Position numbers and translations under genes: made by a program. Of a stretch of DNA of 54,972 bases, positions 49,450 through 54,972 are shown in pieces. The notes below the pieces were generated by a model. That model did not search any database and was not told the origin of the DNA. It worked only from the letters and a program-made list of their open reading frames with translations. The stretch comes from Prevotella sp. Lineage in GTDB: Bacteria; Bacteroidota; Bacteroidia; Bacteroidales; Bacteroidaceae. Each line of letters begins with the position of its first letter. Positions within the stretch are counted from its first letter, which is position 1. The stretch spans positions 1 through 54,972 of the forward strand of contig JAFVHN010000005.1 in assembly GCA_017474515.1 (NCBI GenBank), written 5' to 3'.

Positions 49450-51840
49450 ATAAAATTTCACCACTTTGTACTTGGCAAATTTCAGCAACAGCTGCTTTTC
49501 CCCTACTTGCTTGAAGCGCACTGTGGCCTTTGTGTTCTCGCCGGTTCCCTCAACTTTGATGACCTCGCCGATGCCGAAGCGGTCGTGCTCAATGACATCG
49601 CCTTCGTTGAGCGGTGTTTTCCCCGTGGGTGTGGCAGGTGCGGATGCCGGCGACGGTTGTTTTGTGACTTCGGAAAGCTTGCGGAGCCTTGGATTTTTCT
49701 CGGCGAGAAAAACCAGGAACGACTGAGAAAAAGGCGACTGCGCAGGTTCCTCGCGGTGGGTGACCACGCGGGGCTTGGGGTCGGCTTTGAATTGACTGGC
49801 CACGGGCCGCGAATTTTGCCCTCCGCGCCAGGGAGCGTAGCCGCTGGCAGGGAAAGCGCCCAGAGCGTCGGGCTTCTTCATCAGGCTGGTGTCAATGTCG
49901 CGCAGGAAGCGGCTGGGCGTGCCTATTTCCATACGGCCATAGCGGAAACGCTGCTTGGCGTAGGAAAGGATGCAGTGCTTGCGGGCACGGGTGATGGCCA
50001 CATAGAGCAGTCGCCGCTCTTCCTCTATCTGACGGCTGTTGCCTGCCGACTGCTGGCTGGGCAGGATGTTTTCCTCAAGTCCCACCACGAAAACGGTGTC
50101 ATATTCCAGTCCCTTGGCACTGTGTATGGTCATCAGCGACACCTTCGGCCCTTCGGCATCTCCCTCGTTGTCTTCAATGTCGGTTAGCAAGGACACTTCC
50201 TGCACGAAGCGCTCCAGCCTGGTGTCTTCGCTGTCGCCTGTCTGCTGGCGCTCTTCAACAAATCCCTTCAAACCGGCCATGAATTCATCAAGGTTCTCGC
50301 GCCTTGCCTTTGCCTCGTCGGTGTCGTCTTCCGAGAGTTCTTGCAGTATGCCGCTCTCTTGGATGATGGCGGTTCCCAACTCGTAGGCGTCGAGGGCCTG
50401 CAACCTTGACCTGAAGTCCTCCATCATGATTTTAAAGGCCTGGAGCTTGGCCAGGGTTCCCCTGTTGGCCTGCATGCCGTATTGCGGCGGATTGTCGAGC
50501 ACCTGCCAGAAGCTCACCTGGTGGCTGGTGGCAGCCAGTGCTATCTTGTCGAGCGTGGTGTTTCCGATGCCCCTTGAAGGATAGTTGATGATGCGCTTGA
50601 ACGCCTCCTCGTCGTCGGGATTGATGGTCAGCCGGAAATAGGCGATGACATCTTTTATTTCTTTCCGCTGATAGAAACTCATGCCGCCGTAAATCCTGTA
50701 GGGAATGTTCTTTTGACGCATCACCTCCTCGAAGCTCCTGCTCTGGGCGTTGGTGCGGTAGAGCACTGCGAAATCGCTATAGGAGCAATGCTCATTGCGC
50801 CTGATGCGCTCGATGTCGTTGGTCACGATGATGGCTTCTTCCTTGTCGTTGAAAGCCTCCTTGAGCTGCAGCAGGTCGCCCTTTTCGTTCTCGCTGAACA
50901 CGTCTTTCTCTATCTGCCACTTATTCTTTTTTATCAGGCTGTTGGCGGCCTTCACGATGCGCTGCGTGCTACGGTAGTTCTGTTCCAACTTGAACTCCCT
51001 CACGTCGTTATACAGCGACTTGAAGCCGAGAATGTTGTCGATGTTGGCACCACGGAAGGCATAGATGCTCTGCGCATCGTCGCCCACCACGCAAATCTTC
51101 TGGTGGTTGCGCGTCAGTTGCCACAAAATTTCCTTTTGCACGCTATTGGTGTCCTGATATTCGTCCACGAGCACATAATGGAACATCTGTTCATATTTCG
51201 CCCTTACTTCCTCGTGTTCGTCAAACAACTTGTAGGTCATGAGCAGCAGGTCGTCGAAGTCCATGGCGTTTGCCTGCCGGCAGCGGTCGGCATAAGTCTT
51301 GTAGATGTCGGCGATGGCCGGCATTTTCCGCTCCTTGTCGCGTTGCTGCGCCTCGTAGTCTTCCATATAACGCTCGGCCGTTATGATATGGTTTTTTGCC
51401 ATGCTGATAACGGCGTGGACGGCGGCCGGTTTATAGATGTTGTCGTCGAGTTTCATTTCCTTGATGATGCTTTTCAGCACCGAACGGCTGTCGGTTTCAT
51501 CATAGATGGTGAACTGTCCGTTGTATCCCAGCAGATGTCCCTCCACCCTGAGAATTCTGGCAAACACGCTGTGGAATGTTCCCATTCTCAGCCGCATGGC
51601 CACCTCTTCGCCCACGAAGGCCGCCACGCGCTCTTTCATTTCGCGTGCCGCCTTGTTGGTGAAGGTCAGTGCCAGGATGTTCCATGGCTTCATGCCCTGC
51701 ATCAGCAGCCATGCTATTTTGTAAGTCAGCACGCGCGTCTTTCCCGAGCCGGCACCGGCGATGACCAGTGCCGGGCCGTCACAGTATTCCACGGCTTCGC
51801 GTTGCGGGGTGTTGAGTTGTGTCAGTATGTTGTCGTTCAT
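49444..51840 (-). CDS. pcrA: ATP-dependent 3'-5' DNA helicase, UvrD/PcrA family (SF1)
   Basis: 798 residues. SF1A motifs are seen in order: Q motif LNTPQREAVEYCDGP, Walker A IAGAGSGKTRVLTYK (about residues 27-41), Ia TFTNKAAREMKERV, II VLVDEYQDTNSVQ, III VVGDDAQSIYAFRGA, IV QNYRSTQRI, V VSLMTIHSAKGLEYDTVFVVG and VI EERRLLYVAITRARKH. A flexible linker and a C-terminal Tudor-like domain (VIEHDRFGIGEVIKVEG, the RNA-polymerase-binding part in PcrA) finish the protein. It removes excised oligonucleotides and UvrC in excision repair and clears stalled complexes. The ATG overlaps the uvrA stop as ATGA. Confidence 0.96.
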   Translation of the reverse strand: MNDNILTQLNTPQREAVEYCDGPALVIAGAGSGKTRVLTYKIAWLLMQGMKPWNILALTFTNKAAREMKERVAAFVGEEVAMRLRMGTFHSVFARILRVEGHLLGYNGQFTIYDETDSRSVLKSIIKEMKLDDNIYKPAAVHAVISMAKNHIITAERYMEDYEAQQRDKERKMPAIADIYKTYADRCRQANAMDFDDLLLMTYKLFDEHEEVRAKYEQMFHYVLVDEYQDTNSVQKEILWQLTRNHQKICVVGDDAQSIYAFRGANIDNILGFKSLYNDVREFKLEQNYRSTQRIVKAANSLIKKNKWQIEKDVFSENEKGDLLQLKEAFNDKEEAIIVTNDIERIRRNEHCSYSDFAVLYRTNAQSRSFEEVMRQKNIPYRIYGGMSFYQRKEIKDVIAYFRLTINPDDEEAFKRIINYPSRGIGNTTLDKIALAATSHQVSFWQVLDNPPQYGMQANRGTLAKLQAFKIMMEDFRSRLQALDAYELGTAIIQESGILQELSEDDTDEAKARRENLDEFMAGLKGFVEERQQTGDSEDTRLERFVQEVSLLTDIEDNEGDAEGPKVSLMTIHSAKGLEYDTVFVVGLEENILPSQQSAGNSRQIEEERRLLYVAITRARKHCILSYAKQRFRYGRMEIGTPSRFLRDIDTSLMKKPDALGAFPASGYAPWRGGQNSRPVASQFKADPKPRVVTHREEPAQSPFSQSFLVFLAEKNPRLRKLSEVTKQPSPASAPATPTGKTPLNEGDVIEHDRFGIGEVIKVEGTGENTKATVRFKQVGEKQLLLKFAKYKVVKFYK

Positions 51841-54686
51841 AACAGTTTCTCCTTTAAATATTTACCCGTGATGCTGTCGGGGCATTGTGCGATATCTTCC
51901 GGCGTGCCGGCACATACCAGGCACCCGCCCTTGTCGCCGCTGTCGGGACCGAGGTCGATGACGTGGTCGGCACATTTCACCACCTCGAGGTTATGCTCGA
52001 TGACGAGCACCGAATGTCCGCGCACGATGAGGGCGTCGAAGGCGTGAAGCAGTTTCTTGATGTCGTGGAAATGCAGGCCCGTGGTGGGCTCGTCGAAGAT
52101 AAAGAGCGTGGGCTCCTGGCGTTCCTGCCCTATGAAGTAGGCCAGTTTCACGCGCTGGTTCTCGCCGCCCGAGAGCGTTGACGAGTTCTGCCCCAGCTTG
52201 ATGTATCCCAGTCCCACGTCGTCGAGGGGCTTCAGCCGTTCCACGATGGCCCTTTGCTGTGCCCCGTCTTTCCCTGCCGGCATGTCTTCAGAAAAGAATG
52301 CGATGGCTTCGCTCACGGTCATGTCGAGCACGTCGTAGATGTTTTTCCCGTGATAGCGCACCTCCAGGATGTCGGGTTTGAAGCGTTTGCCGTGGCACGC
52401 CTCGCACACCATTTCGAGGTCGGCCATGAACTGCATCTCCACGGTGATGGTTCCCGCGCCCTTGCATTCCTCGCAACGTCCGCCGTCGGCGTTGAACGAG
52501 AAGTATTGCGGCGAGAAGCCCATCTGTTGTGCCAGAGGCTGCTCGGCAAACAACTGCCTGATGGCGTCGTAGGCCTTCACATAGGTGGCGGCATTCGACC
52601 GCGTGCTCTTCCCGATGGGGTTTTGGTCCACCATTTCCACGTGTTTCACGGCTTCCCATTCCCCCGCCAGGCCCGTATAGTCGCCGGGCATGTCGGCCAC
52701 CTCGCTCAGGTGGCGTTTCAGTGCGGGGAACAGAATGCCGCGCACCAGCGACGACTTTCCCGACCCCGACACGCCGGTCACCACCGTGAGCACGTTCAGC
52801 GGAAAGTCCACGTCAATGCCTTTCAGGTTGTTCATGCGGCAGCCGGTAAGCCTGATTCTTCGGTTCCATTGCCGCCGGCTTGCCGGAACGTCAATCGTTT
52901 CGCGCCCGTTCAGGTAGTCCAGTGTATGGCTCCTGCCGTTTTCCGCCGCTGCCGTGTCGTCGGCCTTTCCGGCAAAAACCACTTCGCCGCCCAGTCTTCC
53001 GGCGTCGGGGCCGATGTCGATGAGCCAGTCGGCGGCTCTCATCATTTCTTCGTCGTGTTCCACCACCATCACGGTGTTGCCAATGTCGCGAAGTTGCCTG
53101 AGCACACTGATGAGCCTTTGCGTGTCGCGCGAGTGGAGGCCGATGCTCGGCTCGTCGAGGATATAGAGCGAGCCCACCAGGCTGCTTCCGAGCGACGTGG
53201 CCAGGTTGATGCGCTGCGCTTCACCGCCCGACAGCGTGTTCGACGGCCTGTTCAGCGTGAGGTATTCCAGTCCCACGTCGGTCAGGAACTGCAGGCGCTG
53301 GCCTATTTCCGTCAGCAGGCGCCCGCCCACCGCCGTGTCGTGGTCGTCGAGCGTCAGCCTTTCAAACCACCGCTTCAGCTCTCCCACGGGCATTTCCACC
53401 AGGTCGGTGATGCTCATGCCGCCAATCTTCACATAGGCGGCCTCGGGCTTCAGCCTGGTGCCGCGGCATTTCGGACATATCGTCTTTCCGCGGTAGCGGC
53501 TCATCATTACGCGGTATTGTATTTTGTATTGGTTATCCTTGACCATCTGGAAGAAGGCGTCGATACACACCTTGCCGCCGATGTGCCCCCGGTCTGAGGG
53601 CAGTCCGTGCCACAGCCAGTCTTTTTGCCTGGCTGTCAGGTTGTAATAAGGTTCAAAAATGGGGAAGTCGTCTTTTACGGCACGGCGGCAGAACTCGTCT
53701 TGCCACATCTTCATCTTCTCGCCGTGCCAGCACACCACGCAACCGGCGGCCACGCTCAGCGATGTGTTGGGAATCACCAGTTTCTCGTCGATGCCGATGA
53801 CCTGTCCGAAGCCCTCGCACTCGGGGCAGGCTCCTGCCGGCGAGTTGAACGAGAACAGGCGGTCGCTGGGCTCCTCGAAGGTCATGCCGTCGGCCTCGAA
53901 GCGTATGGAAAAGTCGTGGCAGATATTTCCGGGCAGCACCATCAGCCGGCACTCGCCGCCACCCTCGTAGAAGGCTGTCTCGGCGGCCTCGGTCAGTCGC
54001 GACAACGTGTCTTTGTCGTCGCTGGCACTCATGCGGTCCACCACGAGCCATAGCAGGCGCTCTCCCGTATGCTTTGCCTCGGCCTCCAGCTTTTCCACGC
54101 GGTCGCCGTCGGCCAGCAGGTCGTCCATGCGCAGCAGCTCACCATGGCATGCCACGCGCACGAAGCCCTGCGCCACTTCTTTTTCCAACTGCCGGCGCAA
54201 CGTGCGCCCTTCGCCCACAAGGAGGGGGGCCAGCACCACGAAGCGGGTGCCGTGGCCATACTGCCTCATGCAACCGATGACGTCTTCCGTTCCGTGCCGC
54301 TTCACCTCGCAGCCGCTGACGGGCGAGAAGGTCTTGCCGATGCGGGCGAAGAGCAACCGCAGGTAGTCGTACACCTCCGTACTGGTGCCTACTGTGCTCC
54401 GCGGGTTTCGGGCAATGGTTTTTTGCTCGATGGCGATGGCTGGCGGCAGGCCGCCGATATGGTCACACTCCGGCTTGTTCATGCGTCCGAGGAACTGGCG
54501 GGCATAGCTCGACAGCGACTCCACATAGCGACGCTGACCCTCGGCATAGAGTGTGTCGAAGGCCAGCGACGATTTTCCCGACCCCGACACGCCGGTCACC
54601 ACCACAAGGCGGTTGCGCGGAATGGACAACGACACTCCTTTCAGGTTGTTCACCCGCGCGTTTTTCACGCTGATACAATCTTCCAT
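51837..54686 (-). CDS. uvrA: Excinuclease ABC subunit A
   Basis: 949 residues from the ATG at 54684-54686 ([20 protein letters not shown]). The open frame upstream to 54830 is rejected because the promoter lies inside it. Two ABC ATPase modules are present: Walker [16 protein letters not shown] and [15 protein letters not shown], signatures [18 protein letters not shown] and [16 protein letters not shown], Walker [11 protein letters not shown] and FDEPTTGLH. The zinc-binding modules are CPECEGFG...[11 protein letters not shown] and CEECKGAG...CEACHGKR. UvrA recognises bulky DNA lesions and loads UvrB. It is the first gene of a two-gene operon with pcrA. Confidence 0.98.
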   Translation of the reverse strand: MEDCISVKNARVNNLKGVSLSIPRNRLVVVTGVSGSGKSSLAFDTLYAEGQRRYVESLSSYARQFLGRMNKPECDHIGGLPPAIAIEQKTIARNPRSTVGTSTEVYDYLRLLFARIGKTFSPVSGCEVKRHGTEDVIGCMRQYGHGTRFVVLAPLLVGEGRTLRRQLEKEVAQGFVRVACHGELLRMDDLLADGDRVEKLEAEAKHTGERLLWLVVDRMSASDDKDTLSRLTEAAETAFYEGGGECRLMVLPGNICHDFSIRFEADGMTFEEPSDRLFSFNSPAGACPECEGFGQVIGIDEKLVIPNTSLSVAAGCVVCWHGEKMKMWQDEFCRRAVKDDFPIFEPYYNLTARQKDWLWHGLPSDRGHIGGKVCIDAFFQMVKDNQYKIQYRVMMSRYRGKTICPKCRGTRLKPEAAYVKIGGMSITDLVEMPVGELKRWFERLTLDDHDTAVGGRLLTEIGQRLQFLTDVGLEYLTLNRPSNTLSGGEAQRINLATSLGSSLVGSLYILDEPSIGLHSRDTQRLISVLRQLRDIGNTVMVVEHDEEMMRAADWLIDIGPDAGRLGGEVVFAGKADDTAAAENGRSHTLDYLNGRETIDVPASRRQWNRRIRLTGCRMNNLKGIDVDFPLNVLTVVTGVSGSGKSSLVRGILFPALKRHLSEVADMPGDYTGLAGEWEAVKHVEMVDQNPIGKSTRSNAATYVKAYDAIRQLFAEQPLAQQMGFSPQYFSFNADGGRCEECKGAGTITVEMQFMADLEMVCEACHGKRFKPDILEVRYHGKNIYDVLDMTVSEAIAFFSEDMPAGKDGAQQRAIVERLKPLDDVGLGYIKLGQNSSTLSGGENQRVKLAYFIGQERQEPTLFIFDEPTTGLHFHDIKKLLHAFDALIVRGHSVLVIEHNLEVVKCADHVIDLGPDSGDKGGCLVCAGTPEDIAQCPDSITGKYLKEKLL

Positions 54687-54700
54687 TTTTGTTCTTTTGT

Positions 54701-54760
54701 GCAAAGGTACGGATAAACGAGCGAAATGCAAAAGGAAAACATTGTTTTTCTTTTCATTTC
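54701..54760 (-). repeat. Promoter-bearing dispersed repeat, copy at uvrA
   Basis: 60 bp that match 46309-46367 on the opposite strand apart from two substitutions and a 1-nt gap. A second, partial copy (CCAAAGGTACGGATAAACGA onward, 54779-54804) lies next to it. Function as a promoter is inferred from the box spacing. Confidence 0.88.
54702..54732 (-). promoter_or_regulatory. Full consensus promoter of uvrA-pcrA
   Basis: Minus-strand TTTG (54729-54732), 19-bp spacer, TACCTTTG (54702-54709), ending 15 bp before the ATG. Confidence 0.78.
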
Positions 54761-54972
54761 CGAGTGAGAGTACCTTATCCAAAGGTACGGATAAACGAGC
54801 GAAATCAGCGATTAAGCGAGCGACATGCAAGCTCTTACCTTTGCATCGGATTATAGATAATGTTCTAAATGTCCGATGTTAAACATCGTATAAGTTTAGT
54901 ACATGCGGCAACAATTTTGTAGTTTTGCTGGAGATTGTGGCCGTGGAGGGCGAGAGCATTGCTCGCTAGGTA
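54761..54972. other. Upstream region of uvrA to window edge
   Basis: It holds a partial promoter repeat (54779-54804), a plus-strand TACCTTTG (54836-54843) and a small palindrome CGATGT-TAA-ACATCG (54874-54888). An 18-codon open frame (54869-54922) after the plus-strand box is too short to call. A divergent gene may start beyond the window. Confidence 0.45.

Noticed and set aside
54687-54830. N-terminal extension of uvrA (48 codons).
   Set aside because: It is the translation of the promoter-bearing repeat and its partial copy. The family start is the ATG at 54686.

Overview
The window looks like a chromosomal segment of a Bacteroidota species, most likely Prevotellaceae. The evidence is: TonB-receptor/DUF4249 genes; an F-type ATPase operon in the order beta-epsilon-(small membrane ORF)-a-c-b-delta-alpha-gamma; Bacteroidota promoters (TTTG, 19-20 bp, TAnnTTTG) in front of many genes; secreted proteins ending in a short G-x-I-x-NG-R/K-K-type C-terminus; and many repeated intergenic elements. 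No phage, plasmid, IS transposase or CRISPR array is visible. Family names come from motif recognition only; no database search was run.

Layout. 0-4 kb (+): 3' end of a TonB-dependent receptor, a DUF4249 lipoprotein and a secreted protein ending in a plug-like domain, probably one outer-membrane system. 4-9 kb (-): ilvC, a CE1-like esterase with a degenerate second half, and a GH105 lipoprotein. 9.7-18.3 kb (-): secreted C1B-type cysteine peptidase, M24B aminopeptidase, a 1290-aa repeat protein and a very short class B penicillin-binding protein. 18.4-23 kb: two adjacent phenylacetate-CoA ligases with an ACT protein (+), then a hotdog thioesterase and an SDR (-). 23.1-25.6 kb (+): GLUG-repeat secreted protein. 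26.5-31.5 kb (+): sppA, lpxK, purine nucleoside phosphorylase, thiL. 31.6-37 kb: second GH105 (-), DUF2975 plus XRE pair (+), tRNA-Arg(TCT) (-), a carboxypeptidase-regulatory-domain protein (+), a YihY/BrkB membrane protein (-). 37.1-45.1 kb (-): RNase P RNA and the ATP synthase operon. 46.4-49.3 kb (+): three glycosyltransferases. 49.4-54.7 kb (-): uvrA and pcrA/uvrD, coupled by a 4-bp overlap.

The coding content is mostly recognisable. The unusual material lies between the genes. A heptameric inverted element (GTGAARA units) sits on or next to stop codons at five places. A composite non-coding element of about 0.7 kb occurs twice in inverted orientation (25.68-26.39 and 45.48-46.14 kb), with different internal tandem expansions. 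A near-identical 60-bp promoter segment precedes both uvrA and the glycosyltransferase genes. Several further repeat families (9-bp, 22-bp, 60-bp and GAGCCGACGC hairpins) fill most other gaps.

Co-operating genes: the ATP synthase genes form one complex; uvrA and pcrA serve excision repair; the CoA ligases, ACT protein and thioesterase suggest arylacetate/aromatic amino acid metabolism; the two GH105 enzymes and the esterase point to pectin-type polysaccharide use; the three glycosyltransferases to surface glycan synthesis.
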